Assembly: GCA_031417395.1 (NCBI GenBank)
Contig: JANOVM010000036.1
Location: 124,001 to 188,000 of the forward strand
DNA length: 64,000 bases
Reading direction: 5' to 3'
Source: JADKIH01 sp031417395
GTDB taxonomy: Bacteria; Bacteroidota; Bacteroidia; AKYH767-A; 2013-40CM-41-45
This document shows positions 1 through 10,600 of this stretch, piece by piece (position 1 is the stretch's first letter; every line of letters begins with the position of its first letter). Below the pieces are notes generated by a model. That model made no database searches and was not told where the DNA came from. It saw nothing but the letters and a program-made list of their open reading frames with translations. A program made the translations under genes and the position numbers.

Positions 1-42
1 GACAAGAACTATGGCTTTAGTATTCGATGTGTTAAAGACTAG
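1..42 (+). CDS. C-terminal end of a FISUMP-like surface protein (partial)
   Basis: The window opens inside a reading frame that gives 13 residues, DKNYGFSIRCVKD, and then TAG. This ending closely matches the usual C-terminus of the Fibrobacter succinogenes major paralogous domain (GxSVRCxxD), common in secreted lipoproteins of Bacteroidota. Only the tail is present, so the rest of the protein and its role cannot be judged. It precedes three other secreted proteins on the same strand. The 264 bases after it hold no gene that I can see. Confidence 0.5.
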   Translation, partial: DKNYGFSIRCVKD

Positions 43-306
43 AGTATTAAATTCATTTAGAAAATAGATCTAAATATTTTTTGGTTAATTGAATTGGAGA
101 AAAAATTTTCCTGAGTTACAAGAATTTAATTTCCTGATCAATTTTGTTCACTGTTCACATTTAGTTCACTTTATGTTAAAACACATAATATTCCAATAAC
201 TATAATGTAATGATATAGTAAGTTTAATTTTCAATTGGGTAAACAAAGCTTAGTGATATTTGCAGAATCCAAAAATGCAATCATAAAATTTAAAAACTAT
301 AAAAAC

Positions 307-1983
307 ATGAAAATGAAAAAAACAATTACTCGATTAATTCTTACTGTTGCTATGGCATACACGTCCGTTTCAACAGTTGATGGTCAAACAGATTTAGGCG
401 CAGCTTGCGGTTGTCCGGCTGTGGCAACAAGACCAACGGTTCTGATGTCTACCTTGGCTGTTAGTGGAGGAGCTACTGATGGAGACCTTCTGGCAAATAC
501 AATTTTAACTTGCGACAAAACGTATATTCTTGATAAAAAAATATACGTTCCCGATGGAAAAGTATTAACTATTAATCCCGGTACAGTTATCAAAGGAAGA
601 TTTAATGCTGTAGCTGCTAACGTTACTGCATTAGTAGTTCAAAGAGGTGGTAAAATTTATGCCAGTGGCACTCCTGATTGTCAAATTGTTTTCACAGCGG
701 AAGCAGACAATTTAGATGGCACTTATCCGATTGCAAATAAGGGACAATGGGGTGGTGTAGTAATATGCGGTAAAGCATCCAATAACTTAACCCTTGCCGC
801 AAACGGACCTTTTCAGGCAGGTGTGGGCGATGGAAAATTATGTGTTGCAAATGGCTTGGGGACAATCGAAGGTTTCGCTTCTTCCAATAGCAGAGATCAA
901 TTTGGTGTTGATCTGAATACGGGTTCCTTTGATGATAATGATAATTCAGGTATTTTAAAATATATTTCTATCAGATATTCCGGTGCAATACTGGTTGTAG
1001 GGTCAGAAATCAATGGACTTACACTTGGTTCTGTCGGAAGAGGAACTACCATTGAGCATATTGAAATAGTTTCTTGCGCAGATGACGGTATTGAATTTTT
1101 CGGTGGTACTGTTAACGTAAAATACTATGCTTCTTTATTTGGCAATGATGATATGTTCGATTGGGATGATGGTTATACAGGAAAAGTGCAATTTATGTTT
1201 GGTCTTAAAACTGACAATACAACTGCAAGCTTAGAAGCAGATAACGGCTTTGAAATGGATGCTGATGATCAGAAATCAAATTTATTACCTCGTTCACACC
1301 CTATTATTTACAACGTAACTATGATCGGTAACAGCAAAGCAACGTTGAATAGTGATAACAGCGGACTTGCAGCAATTGAAGCTAAAGAACTTACAGAAGG
1401 AGAAATTTACAATTCTGTATTTGCAAATTGGAGATATGGTCTTAACCTTATTAAAGCGTTGGGTACCCGTACCGGAACAAGTGAGGCTTATCATAACTGG
1501 TCTAATAGCACCGGTAATGGCAGCAACAGTTTAAAAATTAAATGCAACACTTTTGTTAATGTTACGAATGGTTTGGCTCTCGATAAAAATGCCACCGGTG
1601 GTTTTGGTAGCCCGGCGGATATAACTCAATTTACTGTTACTGACAAGAATGATGTTGTTTCTTCTGTTCCTGGTTTTGACTATACTTTTTTAGTAAACAA
1701 TACTTCAAACTTGGTTTCTGATCAATACGATGCTATTCCTAATCCTGCATTGTCAACTACCGGATGTCCAACACCTCCTGTTGATGGCTTCTATACTCCT
1801 GCAGCTTACAGAGGCGCTTTTGATCCTAATGGTAAGAACTGGTTATCTGATTGGGCTTATGCTGCTATATTAGGTGTAACTACAGGGCTTCAGCCTTGTC
1901 CAACAGATATCAATGGTGATGGCACAACTAACCAAATTGACTTCCTTCAATTGTTGGGTCAGTACAATCAAAATTGTCAATAA
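307..1983 (+). CDS. Secreted beta-helix-like protein with a C-terminal dockerin-like loop
   Basis: A 558-residue exported protein. The frame is open from a TTG at 235, but the ATG at 307 starts a classic signal peptide (MKMKKTITRLILTVAMAY...), so I use that. The body holds short recurring strands (GVVICGKA, GILKYISIRYSG, TTIEHIEIVSCADDGIEFFGG) of the kind found in right-handed beta-helix proteins, together with acidic DD motifs. The last 25 residues contain DINGDGTTNQIDFLQLL, a calcium-binding dockerin/EF-type loop, and a cysteine near the end. No T9SS sorting domain is evident. It lies 52 bp upstream of the next secreted protein and is probably co-transcribed with it. A TAagTTTA box at 219-226 could be its -7 element. 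Substrate and role are unknown; surface adhesion is a guess. Confidence 0.75.
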   Translation: MKMKKTITRLILTVAMAYTSVSTVDGQTDLGAACGCPAVATRPTVLMSTLAVSGGATDGDLLANTILTCDKTYILDKKIYVPDGKVLTINPGTVIKGRFNAVAANVTALVVQRGGKIYASGTPDCQIVFTAEADNLDGTYPIANKGQWGGVVICGKASNNLTLAANGPFQAGVGDGKLCVANGLGTIEGFASSNSRDQFGVDLNTGSFDDNDNSGILKYISIRYSGAILVVGSEINGLTLGSVGRGTTIEHIEIVSCADDGIEFFGGTVNVKYYASLFGNDDMFDWDDGYTGKVQFMFGLKTDNTTASLEADNGFEMDADDQKSNLLPRSHPIIYNVTMIGNSKATLNSDNSGLAAIEAKELTEGEIYNSVFANWRYGLNLIKALGTRTGTSEAYHNWSNSTGNGSNSLKIKCNTFVNVTNGLALDKNATGGFGSPADITQFTVTDKNDVVSSVPGFDYTFLVNNTSNLVSDQYDAIPNPALSTTGCPTPPVDGFYTPAAYRGAFDPNGKNWLSDWAYAAILGVTTGLQPCPTDINGDGTTNQIDFLQLLGQYNQNCQ

Positions 1984-2035
1984 TAAGTTCAATAACAATA
2001 AAATTAGTTTTTAGAAAATAATTAATAGAATAGAA

Positions 2036-5000
2036 ATGAAAAAAGTAGTAATTGCAGTACTTCTCAATTTGATGGGCTTTTTCGCAAATGCTCAAAATGG
2101 TCTGGAAAATATTATAATCGAGAAATACTACATTTCGAATACTGCTGATTTAAATGGTAGTGTTGGAGCCCTTCCTGTAGGCTCCGTTACTTACAGAATA
2201 TATGCTGATATGTTGCCTGGATATAAATTCCAGGCAGCGTACGGCGTACCTACTCATACATTATTGTTTACAACAAGCACTGCTTTCTTTAACAACGAAG
2301 ACAGAGGAGCTACCACTCCGTCATATACTAAAACACAGGCAAGGGGTAATAGTATAATGCTTGACACATGGCTTTCTGTTGGTGCAGCATGTTCAGGAAG
2401 TTTTGGTATATTGAAATCTGAAGATAATGTTGCTGCAGGCGGAGCAACTGTTATTAATAATACAGTGCCGCCCATTTTGCAGAACAACGACCCTCTGGCA
2501 GGTATTCCTTTAACAACTCATGATGGAATTTATACATCAGGAACGCCTGAGCCGGTTACTTTTGTAGGACTTAATCAACCCGACCTTGATGTTTTCGATG
2601 CTTTAAGTAATGTTAATGATACATTTATAACTACTAACGGCTCTTGGGCATCGTTGAATGGATCAACCGGTCCGATTCCTGCAACAAATAAAGTATTGAT
2701 TGCTCAAATTACTACTGATGGCACGTTTCATTATGAACTAAATATTCAGATTGGAACATCGACAGGTGGAGTTGAGAATTATGTAGCTTCAAATCCTGTT
2801 GGAAGCGAAATTTCAATAGCAAGTTTAACAGGTACCCTGGGTGGCAGTAATATAAATCCAACAGTCAGTATTTCTTCTCCATCCAATGGAGCAAGTTTCC
2901 TTACCGGAAGCACTGTTGCAATTTCCGCAACTGCAGGAGATGCTGATGGAACAGTTGCTTCTGTTGAATTTTTTGTAGATGGAGTTTCTATTGGTGTTGA
3001 CAACTCTTCACCTTTTTCAGCTAGTTATACTGCAGCTTCAGGTACAGATGTTCTTACGGCGAAAGCTACTGATAATAGCGGTGGTCAGACGACTTCTAAT
3101 CCTGTAACAATAAATATTAACAGTAATCCTCCTCCGACCGTAAACATTACATCTCCTGCTAATGGTTCTTCATTCCTGACAGGTATTAGTATTCCAATTA
3201 ATGCAAATGCTACCGATGATGGAACAATAGTATCTGTTGAATTTTTTGTCGATGCCGTTTCAATTGGAACCGATAATTCATCCCCTTATTCCGTGAACTA
3301 TACTGTTACTTCCGGTTCACATACACTTACTGCTGTTGCAACCGATAATCTTGGAGCAACAACTACTTCATCCGTAATAAACATTACGGCAGGAAGTAAC
3401 ATTCCGCCTACGGTAAGTGTAACGGCACCTCTTAATGGCGACTTATTTACTTTTCCGGCCGTAGTAAATATTCAGGCTGATGCTTTAGATCCTGATGGAA
3501 CAATTACTCTGGTTGAATTTTTCATAAATGGCTTACTGGTTGGCAGCGATGCAACCGCACCATATTCTTTTAACTGGACGAGTGTCATTGGTTCAGCCAA
3601 TATTACTGCCAGAGCGAAAGACAACAATAATGCACTTACTACTTCATCCGGAGTATTGATTTCAATAGCAGATCCGAACATTCCTTACAAGTTAATTACT
3701 TCAAAGGATATCTGTGTTGCTTCAAACTTCTGTGTTCCACTTACAGCAATTGCAACAGTTCAAAACGTCATTGGCTATGATATCAATATGAACTATAATA
3801 ATACCAAGGTTCAGCCTACAGGAGTTATAACTGTGAACAATGCTTTAATCAATCCTGCCTATGTCGATGTGGTTGACACAATTGAAAATGCAAATGGTAA
3901 AATTAAAATCTTCTTGTTTTTTAATTCTTCTGCACCGGCAAATACATTCTTTTCCGGTTTAGGCGATTTAATTTGTGTTGAATTTGCCAAGACCGCCAAT
4001 TTTGGACCTGTAGATTCTGCAACTTTTAGTATTTCGTCATTGAAAGAAAGTTATTTCCCCGGTGTTGGCTTAAAAAATGTCGATCCCGGAAAATACATTA
4101 CATATAAGGATACAGCTTTTAGCGGGACGCTTAAATTTTGGTCTAATAATAGTCCTTTAGGTTATGATTCCGGAAATCCTTCTTTATATAAAATCACCAA
4201 TATTTTCGGTAACAATACTTCTTGTACAAATAAATCAACCGGCGCAGTACAACCTGATATTAATGGCCTGTTTAATTATAGTACTACCAATGGTAGCGAT
4301 GTTACTATCGAACGCGATATTCAGGGAAATACCAGTGTGCAGCCTGTAATCAATGGTTTCGATGCTCTCTTGGTAAGAAAACTTCTAATACAAGATCCAT
4401 CTTTTATTCCATCGGTTTATCAAATAATTGCCGCAGATGTGAATGGAGATGGAGTTATTAGCTCCGGTGATATTTCGCAAATTAACCAAAGGGCTGTACT
4501 TATGATCCCGGAATTTAAACAAGCCTGGAATTATAATGCTCAGGGCGTATCTAACGGACAACTTTCAAAAGATTGGTTGTTTATTGATACTGTCAGCGTT
4601 GCAACAAGTGCTGCCTATCAAATTTCTTCAACGTTTCCGGCGGATAATGGTACAGGGTTTTCAAGTACTCGAGTTCCTGTTGTCCCTTTTTGCCTGGCTG
4701 TACCGGGAAGCAATTTTGCTACCTGTCCTGTAATAACTTCGATGACATACAAAGGAGTTCTAATTGGTGATATTAATGGTAATTTCTCTACAGTTGGTTC
4801 CGGCGGTTTGTTTAAAACGAATAACCCGGGTAAAATTTCTTTTGATTTATCAAATGCTGTTCTTTCAGATGGTTATTTGGATATTCCTGTGGAGGTTTCT
4901 TCTGTGAATACAATAAACGCTATTGACTTTTCATTAATGTTTAACGAAGACATTCTTCAATTCGAATCAATAAAAGGTCTACCGGTAAACATTTATGGTA

Positions 5001-5443
5001 CGTCAAATTATAATGAAATGGATCATACATTACGATTTACTTCATACAGTTTACAGAACATTGAAAAAAGTACTTCAATCCTTTACATTCGATTTAAATT
5101 CCTGGGAACATCCATTTCGGGAAATGAATTAACCTCTTTATCCGGTTATTTAAACGGTGATGTGTCAGAGGTTGAATTGAAAAAGTCCGCACCAAATGCT
5201 AACTTAAATGATTCCTGGATCAAAGTATATCCGAATCCTGCCCACAGGATAATGAACATTGAGATCTCAGAAAATGCTAAAATCCAAATCTATGATCCTC
5301 AGGGAAGATTAGTAATAGAAAGGAATGCAAATGCATTTGAAGTGCAGGAAATTAATACAGAGAATTTACAAAATGGGTTATATATTTTAAAGGCAATCAA
5401 CAACAAATCTTCATTAGTAAAGAGTGTAATAGTAAGTAATTGA
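2036..5443 (+). CDS. Large T9SS-secreted multidomain adhesin-like protein (Ig-like, cohesin-like, dockerin-like)
   Basis: A 1135-residue exported protein with a signal peptide (residues 1-19, ending NAQ). An N-terminal region without clear family runs to about 270. Three Ig-like repeats follow (about 272-545), each with PTVxIxxPxNG, VEFFVDGxxIG and a closing ATDN-type strand. A first cohesin-like beta-sandwich lies near 552-700. A dockerin-like segment follows, ADVNGDGVISSGDISQIN near 799, with a second loop GDINGN near 909. A second cohesin-like module is at about 932-1050. The last 75 residues are a T9SS type A sorting domain (VYPNPA...NGLYILKA...VIVSN), so the protein should cross the outer membrane and be anchored or released. 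The next gene repeats the cohesin-plus-sorting-domain half. A terminator follows at 5460. Confidence 0.85.
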   Translation: MKKVVIAVLLNLMGFFANAQNGLENIIIEKYYISNTADLNGSVGALPVGSVTYRIYADMLPGYKFQAAYGVPTHTLLFTTSTAFFNNEDRGATTPSYTKTQARGNSIMLDTWLSVGAACSGSFGILKSEDNVAAGGATVINNTVPPILQNNDPLAGIPLTTHDGIYTSGTPEPVTFVGLNQPDLDVFDALSNVNDTFITTNGSWASLNGSTGPIPATNKVLIAQITTDGTFHYELNIQIGTSTGGVENYVASNPVGSEISIASLTGTLGGSNINPTVSISSPSNGASFLTGSTVAISATAGDADGTVASVEFFVDGVSIGVDNSSPFSASYTAASGTDVLTAKATDNSGGQTTSNPVTININSNPPPTVNITSPANGSSFLTGISIPINANATDDGTIVSVEFFVDAVSIGTDNSSPYSVNYTVTSGSHTLTAVATDNLGATTTSSVINITAGSNIPPTVSVTAPLNGDLFTFPAVVNIQADALDPDGTITLVEFFINGLLVGSDATAPYSFNWTSVIGSANITARAKDNNNALTTSSGVLISIADPNIPYKLITSKDICVASNFCVPLTAIATVQNVIGYDINMNYNNTKVQPTGVITVNNALINPAYVDVVDTIENANGKIKIFLFFNSSAPANTFFSGLGDLICVEFAKTANFGPVDSATFSISSLKESYFPGVGLKNVDPGKYITYKDTAFSGTLKFWSNNSPLGYDSGNPSLYKITNIFGNNTSCTNKSTGAVQPDINGLFNYSTTNGSDVTIERDIQGNTSVQPVINGFDALLVRKLLIQDPSFIPSVYQIIAADVNGDGVISSGDISQINQRAVLMIPEFKQAWNYNAQGVSNGQLSKDWLFIDTVSVATSAAYQISSTFPADNGTGFSSTRVPVVPFCLAVPGSNFATCPVITSMTYKGVLIGDINGNFSTVGSGGLFKTNNPGKISFDLSNAVLSDGYLDIPVEVSSVNTINAIDFSLMFNEDILQFESIKGLPVNIYGTSNYNEMDHTLRFTSYSLQNIEKSTSILYIRFKFLGTSISGNELTSLSGYLNGDVSEVELKKSAPNANLNDSWIKVYPNPAHRIMNIEISENAKIQIYDPQGRLVIERNANAFEVQEINTENLQNGLYILKAINNKSSLVKSVIVSN

Positions 5444-5459
5444 TTATTTTTTTTTAAAG

Positions 5460-5489
5460 AAGGGTCCTAATGGTTGGGGCCCTTTTTTT
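5460..5489 (+). terminator. Rho-independent terminator after the large adhesin gene
   Basis: An 8-bp stem AAGGGTCC / GGGCCCTT (one G-U pair) with a 9-nt loop is followed directly by a run of T. It starts 16 bp after the stop codon at 5443, which fits the end of the 307-5443 transcription unit. Confidence 0.8.
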
Positions 5490-5589
5490 GCTTTAATTAG
5501 AATAAGCAAAGAAAGTATAAATCAGAAAATTCGAAACGACTAGTAATTGTCACATACTTAAAATTTAATTTTTATTAAAGTACTATTCA

Positions 5590-6372
5590 ATGAAAAAACT
5601 AATACTGCCCCTCCTTTTATTCTATTCCTTTTGTTTTTCTATAAGCGGTAAAACCTTTCAGTTGCAGAATGAAAAGGATATTTTAAAAAATACATTTCGT
5701 TTTCCGGGCAATGCCATACAACCTTCCTCAATTGATCAATTAGATTCTGTTTTGTTCGACCTTTCACAAGCTGTGTTTACGTCGAATAGTGTAGAAATCC
5801 CTGTTTCAGTCCTATCCAATGATACAATTTTTGCCTTGGACTTTTCTTTTCAATACAATCATAACAATCTTTTATACGATTCAATCATTGATCTGACTAG
5901 CTATATGATTTCCTCTTCTTTTTATAATACTGTAGATTCAACTGTACGATTTACTTCCTATGGCACCCAGAGTTATGGCATTGGAACTTCTCTTGTCTCA
6001 ATAAAATTTAATCTATTAAATGGCATGGTTGGCGTAAATGATTTGTTTTCATTGACAGCATATTTAAATGGAGATCCCTGCAGTATTAAATTGAATGGAA
6101 GTCTGCCCGCAATTGTATACGAAAATGGGAGTATTAATTCTCAAATAGACTTATATCCTTCTCCGGCAAACAGCAGTATTCAGGTTAAATCTCCCTTTGA
6201 CGGAATCATTTCAATAGTAGATTTAAACGGACAGGTTGTTATCACTTCTTTAAATATTTTAAAAGATCAGGAAGCTCTGATTGATATTAGAAGCCTTTCA
6301 AACGGCAGCTATTGGGTATTATTTTCTAATGAAGGATATTTAAGTGTTAAAAAACTGATGGTGTTTCACTAA
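5590..6372 (+). CDS. Small T9SS-secreted cohesin-like protein
   Basis: A 260-residue exported protein. It has a signal peptide (MKKLILPLLLFYSFCFSISG), one cohesin-like beta-sandwich (about 50-175) and a T9SS type A sorting domain (LYPSPANSSIQV...NGSYWVLFS...KKLMVFH). The middle part parallels the second cohesin-like module of the preceding 1135-residue protein: compare VLFDLSQAVF...VEIPVSVLSNDTIFALDF with ISFDLSNAVL...LDIPVEVSSVNTINAIDF. Both share RFTSY and SLTAYLNGD-type strands. It is therefore a stand-alone paralog of that C-terminal half. It has its own upstream region of about 145 bp after the terminator. Function is unknown; a binding partner for the dockerin-like loops next door is possible but untested. 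Confidence 0.75.
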   Translation: MKKLILPLLLFYSFCFSISGKTFQLQNEKDILKNTFRFPGNAIQPSSIDQLDSVLFDLSQAVFTSNSVEIPVSVLSNDTIFALDFSFQYNHNNLLYDSIIDLTSYMISSSFYNTVDSTVRFTSYGTQSYGIGTSLVSIKFNLLNGMVGVNDLFSLTAYLNGDPCSIKLNGSLPAIVYENGSINSQIDLYPSPANSSIQVKSPFDGIISIVDLNGQVVITSLNILKDQEALIDIRSLSNGSYWVLFSNEGYLSVKKLMVFH

Positions 6373-6399
6373 AAGTTATTTACAAAAATAAAATATTAA

Positions 6400-6618
6400 T
6401 TAGAAGAATATCCGAACCAAAAAGTCAGGTAAAGCAAATTTCAACTTGCGCAATCCAACAAGCTTTTTATATTTATTATTGATTGCCTCCTGGGTAACCA
6501 GGTTAAAATTACAGGCATCTTCCCATACTCCTTTGTTGTACTGAACTACCTTTAAATAGTACTTTGAGGTATTGTTACGAAACCTCTTTGCTGTTTTTAT
6601 CTTCTTCAGGAATTTCAT
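6400..6618 (-). CDS. Small basic hypothetical protein
   Basis: A 72-residue frame starting with MKFLKKIKTAKRFRNN; the frame stays open further upstream, but the ATG at 6618 is the natural start. It is rich in Lys, Arg and Tyr and has no signal peptide or membrane segment. I do not recognise a family. It is convergent with the cohesin-like gene, 27 bp away, and is the only support for a gene here. It may be a small conserved Bacteroidota protein or a chance frame. Confidence 0.4.
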   Translation of the reverse strand: MKFLKKIKTAKRFRNNTSKYYLKVVQYNKGVWEDACNFNLVTQEAINNKYKKLVGLRKLKFALPDFLVRIFF

Positions 6619-6933
6619 GATACAAATATAAATGCACATTTTGCATTTAATGTGAAGAGAAGGATAATTTTCTGTTAAGGCACAAGGTCCTGTAATACCA
6701 GGTTTGACAGGGGTTTCCTAATGGGTGGTGCTTTGAAGACTGACCGGCCAAACATCAAGTCAGGGTTTGCTTATACGGATTTGTCGGAAGGGATTGGTAA
6801 AGTGGAAGTCAGGATAGTCGGGGAAGATTCGTCTTTTTTTTTCAAGGCAGGAGTAAAAAGGGCTAATGGTATGGCAAAATGGGAGAGGGTTATGATAGGA
6901 ATGGCGGGGTAATTTTTTAATGATTAGAGTGGG
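6619..6933. other. Stretch without a recognisable gene
   Basis: About 315 bp before the first minisatellite. A short frame at 6721-6912 has no family likeness and runs into the repeats. Nothing regulatory stands out. Confidence 0.5.
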
Positions 6934-7020
6934 GAGTTTGAGTTTGGGTCTGAGTCTGAGTCTGAGTGTGAGTGTGAGTGTGAGTGTGAGTGTGAGTGTG
7001 AGTGTGAGGGTGAAGGTGAG
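6934..7020. repeat. Hexanucleotide minisatellite (GAGTST)n
   Basis: About 87 bp of imperfect 6-bp units: GAGTTT, then GGGTCT/GAGTCT, then at least six GAGTGT in a row, then degenerate GAGGGT/GAAGGT. A second, shorter array of the same kind lies at 14492. The same hexamer with C (GAGTCC) forms hairpins near the tRNA cluster at 23-25 kb. Confidence 0.9.
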
Positions 7021-7068
7021 GGGGGAATTGAGGAATAGAATGATTTAGACTGAGTCTGGATTTGGGTC

Positions 7069-7118
7069 TGTGAGTGAGTGAAAAGTAACCACTGGCACAC
7101 TCAGTCTGCTCACTCACA
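7069..7118. repeat. 10-bp perfect inverted repeat next to the minisatellite
   Basis: TGTGAGTGAG at 7069-7078 is matched by CTCACTCACA at 7109-7118 with a 30-bp spacer. It could form a cruciform or a hairpin in RNA. It is built from the same GAGTG units as the array beside it. Confidence 0.75.
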
Positions 7119-7190
7119 CTAAACGTAGGCTCCAAAAATGTCCATATATTTAACTTTTCTTATCATTGTCCTTAAATAATAGAGTTGAAA

Positions 7191-7544
7191 ATGACAAATT
7201 ATACCATTGCTAAAAAATGGCTTGCAGCTTTTAATGAACATAATTTGGAAATGCTCCTTTCCCTTTACGATGAAAATGCCGAGCATTTCAGCCCCAAATT
7301 AAAACTGAGAAACCCGGAAAGTAAAGGCAAAATTATAGGAAAGGACGCTTTGAGAAACTGGTGGAAGGAGGCTTTTGAACGGATACCGGAATTAACGTAT
7401 CAGGAAAATACAATTACGGCTTCTGACGATCGTGTTTTAATGGAATATACAAGAGTTGTTCCGGGAGAGGAGAATTTGAATGTTGCAGAGGTGCTTGAAA
7501 TTAAGGATGGATTGATTGTGGCATCAAGGGTTTATCATGGGTGA
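7191..7544 (+). CDS. SnoaL-like / NTF2-fold protein
   Basis: A 117-residue protein of the NTF2-like superfamily, SnoaL-like group. Seen in the sequence: an N-terminal helix (AKKWLAAFNEHNLEMLLSLY), a DENAEHFSP strand, GKDALRNWWKEAFERIPEL, and a final EVLEIKDGLIVASRVYHG strand, the usual order of this cone fold. Members are hydrolases, isomerases or ligand binders, so no reaction can be assigned. The frame stays open from TTG at 7185; ATG at 7191 is preferred. It stands alone between the repeats and the restriction gene. Confidence 0.8.
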   Translation: MTNYTIAKKWLAAFNEHNLEMLLSLYDENAEHFSPKLKLRNPESKGKIIGKDALRNWWKEAFERIPELTYQENTITASDDRVLMEYTRVVPGEENLNVAEVLEIKDGLIVASRVYHG

Positions 7545-7601
7545 GTTTTTTCACGCTGTCTTTTAGGATTCGGTTTTTAAAATATTATATTACATCCCTT
7601 T

Positions 7602-10600
7602 ATGACCATCTCCGATTACATCCAAAAATTAAACAACCGTTTCAAAACGGGAATTTCTACTGAACATAGCTATCGCGGAGACTTGCAGCAATTGCTGGAA
7701 AATATTTTGCCGGGAACGATGGTCACCAACGAACCATCACACATTGCATGCGGGGCTCCGGATTATATACTTACTAAGAAAAACATTCCCGTCGGTTACA
7801 TCGAAGCCAAAGATTTAGGGGCTGATCTCCTAAATAAAAATAATAAAGAGCAATTTGATCGGTATAAAAAATATCTCGAAAATCTTATCATCACCAATTA
7901 CCTCGATTTTCATTTTTTCAAAAACGGCGAATTGGTTACTACCATAAACATCGGTAAAACGGAACCGAAAAAGGTAATTCCTATTTCAGAAAATTTTGAA
8001 AACTTTTCAAATTTAATTAAAGACTTCTCTGCTTATAAAGGACAAACAATTAAGTCGGCGAAAAAACTGGCGGAGATGATGGCAGTAAAAGCAAGACTGT
8101 TGGCTGAAGTCATTGAGAAGGCTTTAACAGGCAAGTCAGACGGCGAGCCCTTCGAAATGCACGAGGCGGCAAACAATACTTTACATGAACAGTTGAAAGC
8201 TTTTAAACAGATACTCATTCACGACATTACCGAAAAAGAATTTGCCGATATCTATGCACAGACGATTGCATACGGAATGTTCGCTGCACGGCTGCATGAC
8301 CAGTCGCTCGGAACATTTACGCGGCAGGAAGCAGCTGAACTCATTCCTAAATCAAATCCGTTTTTGCGGAAATTGTTCCAATACATTGCAGGCTACGATC
8401 TCGACAGCAGGATTAAATGGATCGTTGATGCACTGGCAGATTTGTTTAATGCAGTCGATGTGAAAGCGCTGATTAAGGATTTCGGACAATCCACACAGCA
8501 AACCGATCCTATCATTCATTTTTACGAAACATTTCTATCCGAATACGATCCCAAACTAAGGAAAGCGCGCGGTGTATGGTACACGCCTGAACCTGTCGTT
8601 AATTTTATTGTCCGCGCCGTCGATGATATACTGAAAACAGAATTTAACTTGAAAGATGGCTTAGCCGATACGACTAAAACAAAAATTAAATTAAAAATTC
8701 CCACGCACGACAAACGTTTCAAGGCCGGACAAAGAGAATACGAAGAAGAAGTTCACAAAGTGCAGATCCTCGATCCTGCAACAGGCACGGGAACATTTTT
8801 AGCAGAAGTAGTAAAACTCATCTACAAAAAGTTTGAAGGCCAGCAAGGCATCTGGAGCAATTACGTTGAGAAGCATCTCATACCACGGTTGAATGGTTTC
8901 GAATTACTTATGGCCTCTTACGCTATGGCTCATCTTAAATTGGATTTACTTTTAACCGAGACTGGTTATAAACCCACGAAAGATCAGCGTTTCCGAATTT
9001 ACTTAACCAACAGCCTGGAAGAACATCATCCAGAAACAGGAACTTTATTTTCAAACTGGCTGAGTTCTGAAGCCAATGAAGCCAATCAAGTGAAGAGGGA
9101 TACGCCTGTGATGGTGGTGATGGGGAATCCGCCGTATAGTGGAGAAAGCGCAAATAAGGGAGAGTGGATTATGTCTCTTATGGAAGATTATAAAAAAGAA
9201 CCTGGCGGAAAGGAAAAATTAAATGAAAAGAATCCGAAATGGATTAATGATGATTATGTAAAATTTTTACGTTATGGACAACATTTTATTGAAAAAAATG
9301 GAGAAGGTGTTTTAGGTTTTATTAATCCACATGGTTATTTAGATAATCCAACATTTAGAGGAATGAGATGGAACTTACTTAAAACTTATGACAAGATTTT
9401 TACTATTGATTTACATGGCAATAGTAAGAAAAAGGAATTTAGCCCAGATGGATCTCCAGATGTAAATGTTTTCGATATTATGCAAGGAGTCTCAATTAAT
9501 TTATTTATTAAAACCGGGAAGAAAAAACAAAATGAACTTGGGACAGTTTTCCATTTTGAACTTTTTGGAAAACGGGAATTTAAATATGATTATTTGTTAA
9601 GAAATACATACAAATCCATTTCTTTTAATGAATTAGAAAATATAAATCCAAATTATTTTTTTGTCAAGAAAGATATTAATAATCTTACCTCTTATGAAAG
9701 CTGGTTAAAATTAACAGATATTTTTCCAACAAATGTTTTAGGATTTCAAACACATAGAGACAAATTTGCTGTTGATTCAATGCTGAATAATTTAAAAAAG
9801 AGGTTAAGTGATTTTAGTAATAATGAAATGTCAGATATTGAACTTAAAGATAAATATAAAATTAACGAATCAAGTTCATGGCAAATATCGCAACAAAGAG
9901 CAAAACTTAGGAATGAAAAAAATATTGACAAATTCATTTCCAAAGTTGCATATCGACCGTTTGATGATCAATATTCTATTCTTAATTCAATTATTTGCGA
10001 TAGGCCAAGAACAGAAATTTTAGAACATATTCTAAATAAGAACAACTATTGTTTATTAAATTCTAGACAACAAGCTATTGAAGGTTTTAGACATTGCTTT
10101 ATAACAAATTTGCCTGCGAATGATTGTGTAATGTCAACTACTAGTCGTGAAGCTAACCAAATTTTCCCTTTATATATTTATCCGAAAGAAACAATACAGT
10201 CAACATTAGATAATACTGAATTAAGAAGCCCCAACCTTAAAAAGGAAATAGTTGATCAATTTGTTATAAAATTGGGTTTGAAATTCACTTATGAAAAGGA
10301 AAGCATATCAAACACTTTCGCCCCCATCGATATCCTAGATTACATCTACGCCATCCTCCACAACCCCACCTACAGAGAAAAATACAAAGAATTCTTAAAA
10401 ATAGATTTCCCCCGCGTTCCATATCCAAAAGACGCAGAAACATTTTGGAAACTGGTAAAATTGGGCGGAGAATTGAGGCAATTGCATTTACTGGAGAGTG
10501 AAACGGTAGATAAGTTTATTACGAAATATCCTGTAGATGGTAATAATACAGTTGGAAAAATAAAATATGAAAACGGAAAAGTATGGATTAATGAAACGCA

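Noticed and set aside
6721..6912. 63-residue open frame on the plus strand
   Set aside because: No family likeness, no promoter, and unusual composition (many Gly, Lys, Val). It leads into the minisatellite and looks like chance.
6917..7135. Minus-strand frame rich in HTHTHT and QTQTQT
   Set aside because: It is a translation of the hexamer minisatellite and carries no coding signal.
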